Position numbers and translations under genes: made by a program | Notes under the pieces: generated by a model | Database searches by the model: none | Seen by the model: the letters and a program-made list of their open reading frames with translations, nothing else | What the model was told of the DNA's origin: nothing | NCBI GenBank assembly: GCA_943354625.1 | Contig: CALRCS010000018.1 | Coordinates: 1-11,585 of the forward strand | Direction of reading: 5' to 3' | DNA from: Candidatus Nomurabacteria bacterium | GTDB taxonomy: Bacteria > Patescibacteriota > Minisyncoccia > Phycocordibacterales > PALSA-1337 | DNA: 11,585 bases | In this document: one piece after another, positions 1 through 6,027 of the stretch | Layout: each line of letters opens with the position of its first letter | How positions within the stretch are numbered: position 1 is the stretch's first letter

Positions 1-420
1 ATTCTAGGTATTGATATCCACCCTGAGGCTATAGACGCCATTGCAATGAGAAGTCGCTTTACGCCTCGAACAGCGAACTATTTTTTAAAAAGATGTAGAG
101 ATTATGCACAAATAGAGAAAAGTGTACTTTCTCGTGAGATAGTAGAAAAAGCACTAAAAATGCTCGGTGTTGATGATTTGGGACTGAATGGCGCAGATAG
201 GGATATTCTAAAGGTAATGATAGAGAAATTCGGTGGGGGTCCGGTTGGACTAAATACAATAGCAGCTGCCCTCTCAGAGGAACAGGCTACCATTGAAGAG
301 GTATATGAACCTTATTTGATCCAGCTCGGTTTACTCGAAAGAACACCTCGAGGAAGAAGTGTGACGGAGAAGGCTTATGGGCATTTGAAGATTAACGGGG
401 GTGTAAGGAAATTACTTTAA
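1..420 (+). CDS. ruvB: Holliday junction branch migration ATPase RuvB, C-terminal fragment (5' end outside window)
   Basis: RuvB is the hexameric AAA+ motor that drives Holliday junction branch migration with RuvA, before RuvC cleaves the junction. The reading frame is open from base 1, so the N-terminal part with the Walker motifs lies upstream; 139 residues are visible. They cover the end of the AAA+ lid, including RSRFTPRTANYFLKRCRDYA (the family's [20 protein letters not shown] region), and the winged-helix DNA-binding domain with FGGGPVGLNTIAAAL, EEVYEPYLIQLGLLERTPRGR and TEKAYGHL. The ATG at 46 is internal and is not the start. The Gly usual in RSRGTPR is Phe here; the arginines are kept. 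It ends in TAA, with a minus-strand gene and terminator after it. Family assignment is near certain from these motifs. Confidence 0.95.
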   Translation: MLGIDIHPEAIDAIAMRSRFTPRTANYFLKRCRDYAQIEKSVLSREIVEKALKMLGVDDLGLNGADRDILKVMIEKFGGGPVGLNTIAAALSEEQATIEEVYEPYLIQLGLLERTPRGRSVTEKAYGHLKINGGVRKLL

Positions 421-441
421 AAAAGTAGAAGTTTAAAATAT

Positions 442-462
442 AAAAAACCGCGTCAAGCGCGG
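442..462 (-). terminator. Intrinsic terminator for the minus strand
   Basis: A perfect 5-bp GC stem, CCGCG (448-452) and CGCGG (458-462), closes a 5-nt loop. Read on the minus strand the stem is followed by six T (442-447), the layout of a Rho-independent terminator. On the plus strand the hairpin is followed by A-rich DNA, so it is not a good ruvB terminator. It lies 22 nt past the stop of the minus-strand gene at 485-685, which supports that gene being transcribed. Confidence 0.65.
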
Positions 463-484
463 AAAATAATAATTTGGACCTTTG

Positions 485-685
485 CTAGCCATGATACCTA
501 TCAGCAAAATTTTCGCGGGGGGAGTTTAGTTTTGGGTTTAATTTGGTTTTAGAAACCAACTCTGGCGCAGGGGGCTCATGGCATTTAACTTCATGCACAT
601 CGTCACGACGATGAATAGGTAATGTTGAATGACCCATCATCTCAAGAAAATTACGAATCTTGTCTTCCGTTCCTATAGGGTTCAT
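485..685 (-). CDS. Small hypothetical protein (66 aa)
   Basis: I do not recognise this protein. The chosen start (MNPIGTEDKIRNFLEMMGHS) gives 66 residues; the frame also opens 14 codons further upstream, but that extension is hydrophobic (FILYIVHLF) and lies in the promoter region. The protein is hydrophilic, with a charged centre (HRRDDVHEVKCHE) and a proline/asparagine-rich C-terminus, and has no signal peptide or membrane segment in the short form. Support for a real transcript comes from context: a well-formed promoter upstream on the same strand (718-745) and an intrinsic terminator just downstream (442-462). The DNA also holds a 7-bp hairpin (543-559) and a 6-bp hairpin (598-613), so a structured non-coding RNA is a fair alternative. 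It stops with TAG. Confidence 0.42.
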   Translation of the reverse strand: MNPIGTEDKIRNFLEMMGHSTLPIHRRDDVHEVKCHEPPAPELVSKTKLNPKLNSPRENFADRYHG

Positions 686-699
686 AAAATTAAAAAGGT

Positions 700-724
700 G
701 TACTATGTATAATATAAATAGTAC
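700..724. promoter_or_regulatory. Operator-like inverted repeat over the small-gene promoter
   Basis: GTACTAT (700-706) and ATAGTAC (718-724) form a perfect 7-bp inverted repeat with an 11-bp AT-rich spacer. The right arm contains the -10 hexamer of the minus-strand promoter described separately, a usual position for a repressor operator. The binding protein is unknown; binding itself is inference. Confidence 0.35.
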
Positions 725-745
725 CACTATTATCTAAAATAGCAA
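718..745 (-). promoter_or_regulatory. Minus-strand promoter of the 66-aa gene
   Basis: On the minus strand, TTGCTA (745-740) is followed after 16 bp by TACTAT (723-718). The -10 is preceded by TGG, giving a TGn extended -10. The start codon at 685 is 32 nt downstream, so the transcript would have a short leader, without a Shine-Dalgarno motif. Confidence 0.5.
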
Positions 746-816
746 ATAAAACACATTAGAAAACAAATAAATTTTCGAATTCTTTTCTTAAATAATCTGA
801 TTTTCATTTCCCTTTC

Positions 817-1077
817 CTAATCATAATAATGAATTCTCGGTGACACTTCTATTGGTGGTTTGAGTGGTCCGTCGTACGGTTCATTCCAGAAATTATCCTT
901 TGGTCTGTGTAGAAACATGAATCTAATTATAGCAAACATTTCTTCATCCATAGCATCAGAAAATATTGCCTCAAGCAACAAGTGAAATTCTTCATCATCC
1001 ATTCTTCCATCTTCCCTCATTTTTAATATAAGATTAACAGCTTCGGTTATCGGATTTTCTTTTTTGTTTTTCTTCAT
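817..1077 (-). CDS. Small hypothetical protein (86 aa)
   Basis: Not recognised. The 86 residues start with a lysine-rich tail (MKKNKKEN), then a run that looks like two or three amphipathic helices (ITEAVNLILKMREDGRMDDEE and onward to about residue 57) with many Met and acidic residues, and end in a proline- and aromatic-rich tail (FWNEPYDGPLKPPIEV, PRIHYYD). There is no signal peptide and no membrane helix. No plus-strand gene overlaps it, so it is not an antisense shadow. Its start faces that of the dinD-like gene across a 139-nt intergenic region, so the two are divergent and could share control. No Shine-Dalgarno motif is visible; I see only weak promoter matches. It stops with TAG, 72 nt before the -35 of the next minus-strand gene. 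Confidence 0.55.
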   Translation of the reverse strand: MKKNKKENPITEAVNLILKMREDGRMDDEEFHLLLEAIFSDAMDEEMFAIIRFMFLHRPKDNFWNEPYDGPLKPPIEVSPRIHYYD

Positions 1078-1179
1078 TTTTGATTTTTTGTTAGTTAATA
1101 ATTCCTATAATTAAATCACTTCCAAAGTAAAAAACAATAGTAAGATAAAATTACGAAACAATTAACCCTATCTGATAAG

Positions 1180-1207
1180 TTCCCAACACTTTTTCTAGTG
1201 CTAAGAT
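1180..1207 (+). promoter_or_regulatory. dinD promoter with an operator-like inverted repeat in the spacer
   Basis: TTCCCA (1180-1185) is followed after 16 bp by TAAGAT (1202-1207), preceded by TGC, a TGn extended -10. Between and overlapping them lies an imperfect inverted repeat, AACACT (1185-1190) and AGTGCT (1197-1202), with a 6-bp spacer and one mismatch, where a repressor could block the promoter. It does not match the classical LexA consensus of proteobacteria or Firmicutes. Only 9 nt separate the -10 from the ATG at 1217, so the mRNA would be leaderless or nearly so. Confidence 0.5.
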
Positions 1208-1216
1208 TGTAAATAT

Positions 1217-2077
1217 ATGAAAGATACCCAGTTACAAAGTTTATACAAGACCTTCGATGATGCTCGCCGTGAAAACGGTGTGGAATATTGGTATGCTAGA
1301 GATCTATATCCCCTCCTAGGTTACTTGCGTTGGGAAAACTTTGAGACAGCTATTAATCGTGCGAAAGAAGCTTGCAAAAAATCAAAAGGTTCAGTTGCCG
1401 ATCACTTTCGTGGCGTCACGAAAGTGATCGAAGTTGGCAAAACCGCCAAACAGGAAATACCTGATATTAAACTCACAAGATACGCTTGTTACTTAATAGC
1501 TGTGAATGGAGATCCGAGAAAGGCAGAAATTGCCTTTGCACAAGCATATTTCATAACTCAGACAAGAAAAATGGAGCTCATAGAGCAAAGGATGTCTGAA
1601 CTTGAGAGAATTGGTGCCAGAGAAAAACTAACAATCACTGAAAAAACTTTTGCTGCATTGGTATTTACTCGAGGTGTTGACGGTCGTGGACTATCTGAAA
1701 TCAGGAGTTTTGGAGATAAGGCTTTATTTGGAGGAAAAAGTACTGATGATATGAAGAAAAAGCTTGGTGTAAAGACCTCTACCCCATTAGCAGATATCCT
1801 ACCAGAAGTAACAATCTCTGCAAAAGAATTTGCTACAGCCATAACCACTGAAAATACAAAGAGAAGAGATCTTCGAGGAAAAGGTAGTATACTTACTGAA
1901 CATGTTAATAATAACAGAAATATTAGAGGAGTATTAATTAAATCTAGTATTTATCCTGAATCACTTCCTTCTGCAGAAAATATAAAGAGTATGGTAGCCA
2001 GACATAGAAAAGAGTTGAGGGAATTAGAAAAAAAACAGAAGGAAGAAATAAAAGAAGTGTTAAAAAAATTAAAATAA
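1217..2077 (+). CDS. dinD: DNA-damage-inducible protein D-like (DinD family, BRO-N-type N-terminus)
   Basis: In E. coli DinD is an SOS-induced protein reported to bind RecA-ssDNA filaments and inhibit RecA activities. The 286 residues match the family (E. coli, about 275) in sequence and length: residues 23-53 (EYWYARDLYPLLGY followed by NRAKEAC) correspond to E. coli EQWSARQLGKLLGY and TRAKEAC, and residues 84-121 (IKLTRYACYLIAVNGDP, then ITQTRKMEL) to IVLSRYACYLVVQNGDP and AIQTRRQEL. The C-terminus (about 257-286) is a Lys/Glu-rich helix, likely coiled coil. It has its own extended -10 promoter and is followed after 1 nt by yebC and then ruvC, placing a RecA modulator with Holliday-junction genes. 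A perfect 14-bp inverted repeat lies within codons 61-72, in a patch richer in G/C codons than its surroundings; horizontal acquisition is plausible. Whether an SOS response controls it here is unknown. Confidence 0.88.
   Translation: MKDTQLQSLYKTFDDARRENGVEYWYARDLYPLLGYLRWENFETAINRAKEACKKSKGSVADHFRGVTKVIEVGKTAKQEIPDIKLTRYACYLIAVNGDPRKAEIAFAQAYFITQTRKMELIEQRMSELERIGAREKLTITEKTFAALVFTRGVDGRGLSEIRSFGDKALFGGKSTDDMKKKLGVKTSTPLADILPEVTISAKEFATAITTENTKRRDLRGKGSILTEHVNNNRNIRGVLIKSSIYPESLPSAENIKSMVARHRKELRELEKKQKEEIKEVLKKLK
1399..1430 (+). repeat. Perfect 14-bp inverted repeat (hairpin) inside dinD
   Basis: CGATCACTTTCGTG (1399-1412) and CACGAAAGTGATCG (1417-1430) are exact reverse complements around a GCGT loop. 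TTGCC (1395-1399) and GGCAA (1436-1440) could extend the stem past a bulge. It falls in dinD codons 61-72 and has no T-tract, so it is not an intrinsic terminator. Confidence 0.9.
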
Positions 2078-2078
2078 T

Positions 2079-2609
2079 ATGTCCGGACATAATAAATTTT
2101 CAAAAATTAAGCATCAAAAAGCAAAAAACGATGGTCAGAAGAGTAAAATCTTCGGAAAACTTGTGCGTTTTATCTCTGTAGAAGCAAAAAAGGCAGGAGG
2201 AAACCTAAAATCCCCTGGTTTGGCTCTAGCCATAGAGAAGGCAAAGAAAGAAAACATGCCAAATGATACTATTGACCGAGCAATTAAAAAGGCAACAACA
2301 GACAATAGTTCGGCAATGGAAAACATTACCTATGAAACGTATGGTCCTGGGGGAATAGCTATTCTTATTCACGCCCTTACTGATAATCGAAATAAAGCAG
2401 CTCAAGAAATAAAAGCCATCCTTACAAAACATGAATGTGAACTTGCAGCAGTAGGAAGCGCTTCGTGGGCATTTACAAAAGGTCCTGATGGTCTTATGGC
2501 AAACATGACCATACCTCTCGAAGATGAAGATATAGGAAAACTTCATGCTCTTGTAGAAGAACTTGAAGAAAATGATGAAGTGCAGGATGTTTATACTAAT
2601 GCAGAATAA
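2079..2609 (+). CDS. yebC: YebC/TACO1-family protein, short form lacking one domain
   Basis: YebC/TACO1 proteins are cytoplasmic; some act as transcriptional regulators and others on translating ribosomes at difficult (polyproline) sequences. The N-terminus is clear: GHNKFSKIKHQKAKND (family GHSKWANIKHRKA), KIFGKLVRFISVEAKKAGG, ENMPNDTIDRAIKKA, then YETYGPGGIAILIHALTDNRN. At 176 residues it is about 65-70 shorter than the usual 240-250. The shortening is internal: after GSASWAFTKGPDG (about 127-139) it goes straight to MTIPLEDEDIGKLHALVEEL and DEVQDVYTNAE, which match the family's last 40 residues (iP, then LEDxDDVQxVYxN). The segment between, which I take to be the inserted third domain of known structures, is absent with no frameshift visible. 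It starts 1 nt after dinD and ends 2 nt before ruvC, hence one operon. No Shine-Dalgarno motif is seen. Confidence 0.93.
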   Translation: MSGHNKFSKIKHQKAKNDGQKSKIFGKLVRFISVEAKKAGGNLKSPGLALAIEKAKKENMPNDTIDRAIKKATTDNSSAMENITYETYGPGGIAILIHALTDNRNKAAQEIKAILTKHECELAAVGSASWAFTKGPDGLMANMTIPLEDEDIGKLHALVEELEENDEVQDVYTNAE

Positions 2610-2611
2610 TA

Positions 2612-3097
2612 ATGAAAATTCTAGGAATAGACCCGGGGTATGATAGGGTTGGAATAGCAATAATAGAAGACGGTACCTTATTGCATTCTGAATGTTTCGA
2701 AACCAGCTCAAAGGACTCATTTCATATACGATTAAGATCTGTTGGTGAACATATTCATAAGATTATAAAGAACTATTCGCCAGACATTATGGCTATTGAG
2801 TCCCTTTTTATTACCAAAAACCAAAAAACGGCTATGAAAGTCGCTGAAGCTCGTGGTGTTATCTCATACGAAGCATGTTTAAAAGATATTCCAATATACG
2901 AATATTCTCCCCCACAGATAAAGGTTGCAGTTACAGGGCATGGAGGAAGTGATAAGGCTCAAGTAATAAAAATGATTCCTTTATTAATTAAAATGAAAAC
3001 ACTTGTCGCACTAGATGATGAGTATGATGCTATTGCGGTTGCCCTCACCTGCCAAGCTCACATTAAAAAGATATCCACATTCGGGGATAGCTCCTAG
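2612..3097 (+). CDS. ruvC: Holliday junction endonuclease RuvC
   Basis: RuvC is a dimeric RNase H-fold nuclease that resolves Holliday junctions by paired metal-dependent nicks. All four acidic residues of the active site can be placed: Asp7 in GIDPGYDRVG, Glu63 in AIESLF, and Asp136 and Asp139 in LDDEYDAIAVALT (E. coli D7, E66, D138, D141). FITKNQKTAMKVAEARGVI is the conserved helix after the second motif. The length, 161 residues, is normal. It follows yebC by 2 nt; ruvB is 2.2 kb upstream and no ruvA is in the window. The C-terminal tail (ISTFGDSS) and the TAG stop are encoded by DNA that also carries a DnaA-box element and half of a hairpin, so these last residues may be shaped by DNA rather than protein function. 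Confidence 0.96.
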   Translation: MKILGIDPGYDRVGIAIIEDGTLLHSECFETSSKDSFHIRLRSVGEHIHKIIKNYSPDIMAIESLFITKNQKTAMKVAEARGVISYEACLKDIPIYEYSPPQIKVAVTGHGGSDKAQVIKMIPLLIKMKTLVALDDEYDAIAVALTCQAHIKKISTFGDSS

Positions 3098-3120
3098 CGA
3101 ATACGCTAGGGTTATCCACA
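3071..3120 (+). promoter_or_regulatory. DnaA-box element at the ruvC 3' end
   Basis: A consensus DnaA box TTATCCACA lies at 3112-3120, and ATATCCACA (one mismatch) at 3071-3079, in the same orientation and 41 nt apart. Positions 3072-3094 match 7596-7618, in the dnaA-dnaN spacer, at 21 of 23 bases. DnaA binding is an inference from the consensus. Confidence 0.5.
3093..3110 (+). repeat. Hairpin overlapping the ruvC stop codon
   Basis: CCTAGCG (3093-3099) and CGCTAGG (3104-3110) form a perfect 7-bp stem with an AATA loop; the left arm includes the ruvC TAG stop. No T-tract follows (GTTATCCACA), so it is a poor Rho-independent terminator, although it could still end the dinD-yebC-ruvC transcript or protect its 3' end. 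It sits between the two DnaA boxes. Confidence 0.6.
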
Positions 3121-3201
3121 TTTAAATAATTTGCAAAAGTTTAATAGTTTTGTTACAAATATGAAATCCAATCAAAATATTAAAAATAATATAAGATTAT
3201 A

Positions 3202-3411
3202 ATGCCAAAAACAAAAAAAATAGATGCAGGTGTCACAAAGATTGAAACGCGGGAGGAACCGAAAGAAATTCTTTTGGATGACGAAGAAAAAACTGATATA
3301 GAACTTACAGCGGGGGATGTAATAACCGACCCAGACGGTGAGGAGGAAGAAGCTGAGGCTGTTATTGATGATGAAGATATAAATCCTTTCAAAGATAGGT
3401 GGGAGGAATAA
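3202..3411 (+). CDS. Small acidic, probably disordered protein (69 aa)
   Basis: Not recognised. The 69 residues have a basic N-terminus (MPKTKKID) and then become strongly acidic (DDEEKTD, DGEEEEAEA, VIDDEDI), ending in NPFKDRWEE; little stable fold is expected until that aromatic tail, which looks like a short linear binding motif. There is no membrane segment. It lies 77 nt before the penicillin-binding protein gene on the same strand, but that gene has its own -10, so joint function is not shown. A TATAAG at 3190-3195 ends 6 nt before the ATG, fitting a leaderless transcript; no Shine-Dalgarno motif is present. The antisense frame over the same bases is a low-complexity Ser-rich shadow, so the plus-strand reading is preferred. 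Confidence 0.7.
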   Translation: MPKTKKIDAGVTKIETREEPKEILLDDEEKTDIELTAGDVITDPDGEEEEAEAVIDDEDINPFKDRWEE

Positions 3412-3471
3412 TATAATTAATAATTTGTCTTTTTTGTATTATTAAATACCTACTATGTAATGTGTCGTATT

Positions 3472-3480
3472 TGTGATAAT
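3472..3480 (+). promoter_or_regulatory. Extended -10 of the penicillin-binding protein gene
   Basis: TGTGATAAT is a TGn extended -10 (GATAAT, 3475-3480). No good -35 is seen, which extended -10 promoters can tolerate. It ends 8 nt before the ATG at 3489, so transcription would begin at or next to the start codon. Confidence 0.45.
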
Positions 3481-3488
3481 ATTTCTAA

Positions 3489-6026
3489 ATGTCTCGTAGA
3501 AAAAGCTTTTTTAAGTCTTGGAAATGGCGTATCTTAAGGCCATTACTTGTTTTATCGCTATCTTTATTCTTTTTCTCTGCTAGTATTGGAATAATATGGT
3601 TTTCTAGTCTTCAAATTCCAGATTTGAGTGTTTTTGAAGAAAGAAAGGTCGCCCAATCAACAAAAATATTTGATAGAACAGGTGAAATCCTTCTTTATGA
3701 TATTCACAGTGATGCAAGAAGAACAATTGTTTCTTTTAATGATATTTCACAAAAAATAAAAGATGCTACCATCTCTATCGAGGATTTGGAATTTTATACA
3801 CATAAAGGCATAAAGCCAACAGCTATTTTACGTGCGGTGTTAGCAAACCTAACACCTGGAAACGGCACAACTCAAGGAGGTTCCACTATTACCCAACAGG
3901 TAATAAAAAACTCAATCCTTACAAAAGACAAAACCTTAACTAGAAAACTAAAAGAGTGGATTCTTGCTGTAAAACTTGAAAAAGTTCTTACGAAGGAACA
4001 AATTTTAAATACATATTTAAATGAAAATCCTTACGGTGGTAGTGTTTATGGCGTAGAAGAAGCAAGTAAGACATTTTTTGGTAAATCATCAAAAGACGTT
4101 ACCCTTTCTGAAGCTGCATATATAGCGGCTATTCCACAGGCCCCAACATATTATTCGCCATATGGCCAAAATAAAGAAAAGCTTGATGCACGAAAAAATC
4201 TAGTTCTGCTTCAAATGTTAAATAATAAATACATAACAAAAGAAGAATATGATTCCGCTACAAAAGAAGATGTTCACTTTTTGGAAAAAAGTAATACAGG
4301 AATTAGGGCGCCTCATTTTTCTCTTTATGTAAAAGATTATTTGGTAAAAAAATATGGAGAGGGTGTGGTTGATGAAGGAGGATTAAAAGTTATAACAACA
4401 CTTAACTATAGTATGCAAGAAAAGGCTGAAAAAGTTATCTCTAACTTTGCACCTACTCTTGAAAAATCATTTAATGCAAGCAATACAGCAATGATAGCTA
4501 TAGACCCAAAAACTGGTGATATTCTAACAATGGTGGGTTCTAGAAATTATTTTGAGAAAGGATATGGAAATTTCAATATAACAACAGCATACAGACAACC
4601 TGGTTCTACATTTAAACCTTTTGTTTATGCAACAGCATTTATGAAAGGATATACTCCAGAAACAGTTCTTTTTGATGTTAAAACAGAATTTTCTTCACGA
4701 TGCACACCAGAAGGTAAACCAAAAAATCCAAGTGATGATATAAAAGTCTGTTACTCTCCTGATAATTACGATGATATTTTTGAAGGCCCTGAAACAATAC
4801 GAAAAGCTCTTGCTCACTCTAGAAACATACCAGCAGTAAAAACCTTATATTTAGCAGGAATTGATGATTCAATAAAAACAGCTGAGGCTATGGGAATAAC
4901 AAGTTTAACAGATCCTGATAGATATGGTTTGACTCTAGTTCTAGGAGGCGGGGAGGTATCTCTACTAGAGCTTACGAGTGCTTATGGAGTATTTGCTAAT
5001 GATGGTCTCCGCAACCCATACCGCTCGATTTTGAAGGTTGAGGATAGTAAAGGGAATGTTTTAGAAGAAGCTGGTTTTACTCAAACCCAAGCTATACCTG
5101 TTCAAACCGCTAGACAAATTAATGATATATTATCTGACCCAGAAGTAAGGCTTAGTACAATAACAAGCTCTGTAGAAAATCTTCACAGACAAGTCGCCAC
5201 AAAAACAGGAACAACAAACGATTTTCGTGATGTTTGGATAGAGGGTTATACACCAAACATAGTTGTTGGTGCGTGGGCTGGAAAAAATGATAATTCTGCA
5301 ATGGATAAAAAGGTTGCTGGCCTCATAATAACTCCTGTATGGGGAGCTTTTATGGCTGAAATAAATAATGATTTAGTTAAAGAAAGTTTCAAGAAACCAG
5401 AGCCACCATCAAATGATTTAAAACCTGTATTAAAAAGTATATGGAAAGGTGGGGTGGCATATCAAACAGACTCTGTTTCTGGTAAGTTGGCAACTGAGCT
5501 AACACCTGATGAAACAAGGAGGGATATTGTTTTACCAAGTGTTCACACAATACTGCACTGGATAGACAAAAAAGATATAAATGGAGAAATACCAAAAAAC
5601 CCAAATGATGATTCGCAATACGAAAACTGGGAATATGGTGTAAGAAAATGGTTTGATAATTGGAAATTAACTAATCCTTCTTTTGTTGAAAATGTGAGTG
5701 TTGCTATCCCAACAACGGTGGATGATATTCATACTATAGAAAATATACCAAAAGTAACACTTACCCTTCCAAAACAAGATACTCCTTTTGAAAATAATAT
5801 AAGGATTTCTCTATCTGTGTCCATAGTTGGTAAATTCCCAATAAAAAAATCTGAATTATACATAAATGATAAGTTTATTTCTTCAAATGAACAAAATCCA
5901 AAACTATTAAGCTTTACACCACAAGATATTGAAGGAATTGAAAGAAATAATATAATAAAAGTTATAGTATACGATTCTGTTTATAATAGTGGTGAAGCTA
6001 CTATTGATTTTAGTGTAAATAAATAA
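3489..6026 (+). CDS. Class A penicillin-binding protein (PBP1A-like; glycosyltransferase and transpeptidase)
   Basis: This bifunctional enzyme polymerises lipid II into glycan strands and cross-links the peptides on the outer face of the membrane. Order in 845 residues: short basic N-terminus, one membrane anchor (about 17-40), GT51 glycosyltransferase with the catalytic Glu98 in SIEDLEFYTHKGI, the GGSTITQQVIKN motif (130-141) and RKLKEWILAVKLEKVLTKEQ (152-171); then the transpeptidase with Ser373 in GSTFKPF, S444-R445-N446 and K572-T573-G574. All catalytic motifs are intact. After the transpeptidase a long extension (about 630-845) ends in a beta-rich region (about 753-845; FPIKKSELYIND, IIKVIVYDSVYNSGEATIDF) resembling an Ig-like domain. 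The gene is convergent with the small minus-strand gene, with 1 nt between stops and no GC-rich terminator. No Shine-Dalgarno motif. Confidence 0.95.
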   Translation: MSRRKSFFKSWKWRILRPLLVLSLSLFFFSASIGIIWFSSLQIPDLSVFEERKVAQSTKIFDRTGEILLYDIHSDARRTIVSFNDISQKIKDATISIEDLEFYTHKGIKPTAILRAVLANLTPGNGTTQGGSTITQQVIKNSILTKDKTLTRKLKEWILAVKLEKVLTKEQILNTYLNENPYGGSVYGVEEASKTFFGKSSKDVTLSEAAYIAAIPQAPTYYSPYGQNKEKLDARKNLVLLQMLNNKYITKEEYDSATKEDVHFLEKSNTGIRAPHFSLYVKDYLVKKYGEGVVDEGGLKVITTLNYSMQEKAEKVISNFAPTLEKSFNASNTAMIAIDPKTGDILTMVGSRNYFEKGYGNFNITTAYRQPGSTFKPFVYATAFMKGYTPETVLFDVKTEFSSRCTPEGKPKNPSDDIKVCYSPDNYDDIFEGPETIRKALAHSRNIPAVKTLYLAGIDDSIKTAEAMGITSLTDPDRYGLTLVLGGGEVSLLELTSAYGVFANDGLRNPYRSILKVEDSKGNVLEEAGFTQTQAIPVQTARQINDILSDPEVRLSTITSSVENLHRQVATKTGTTNDFRDVWIEGYTPNIVVGAWAGKNDNSAMDKKVAGLIITPVWGAFMAEINNDLVKESFKKPEPPSNDLKPVLKSIWKGGVAYQTDSVSGKLATELTPDETRRDIVLPSVHTILHWIDKKDINGEIPKNPNDDSQYENWEYGVRKWFDNWKLTNPSFVENVSVAIPTTVDDIHTIENIPKVTLTLPKQDTPFENNIRISLSVSIVGKFPIKKSELYINDKFISSNEQNPKLLSFTPQDIEGIERNNIIKVIVYDSVYNSGEATIDFSVNK

Positions 6027-6027
6027 A

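Noticed and set aside
440..730. tmRNA or RNase P RNA gene
   Set aside because: No tRNA-like ends with CCA, no tag-like reading frame with tmRNA context, and none of the conserved RNase P RNA blocks are seen on either strand; only unassigned hairpins remain.
1180..1216. Classical LexA box upstream of dinD
   Set aside because: Neither CTGT-N8-ACAG nor GAAC-N4-GTTC is present; only the different AACACT/AGTGCT repeat.
2226..2720. 164-codon minus-strand reading frame
   Set aside because: It is antisense to yebC and ruvC, whose products are clearly recognisable, and its product is rich in Phe, Cys and Ile with no family resemblance.
3417..3445. 8-bp inverted repeat TTAATAAT/ATTATTAA after the acidic gene as a terminator
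   Set aside because: The stem is only A and T and is not followed by a T-tract, so it would be unstable; common in AT-rich spacers.
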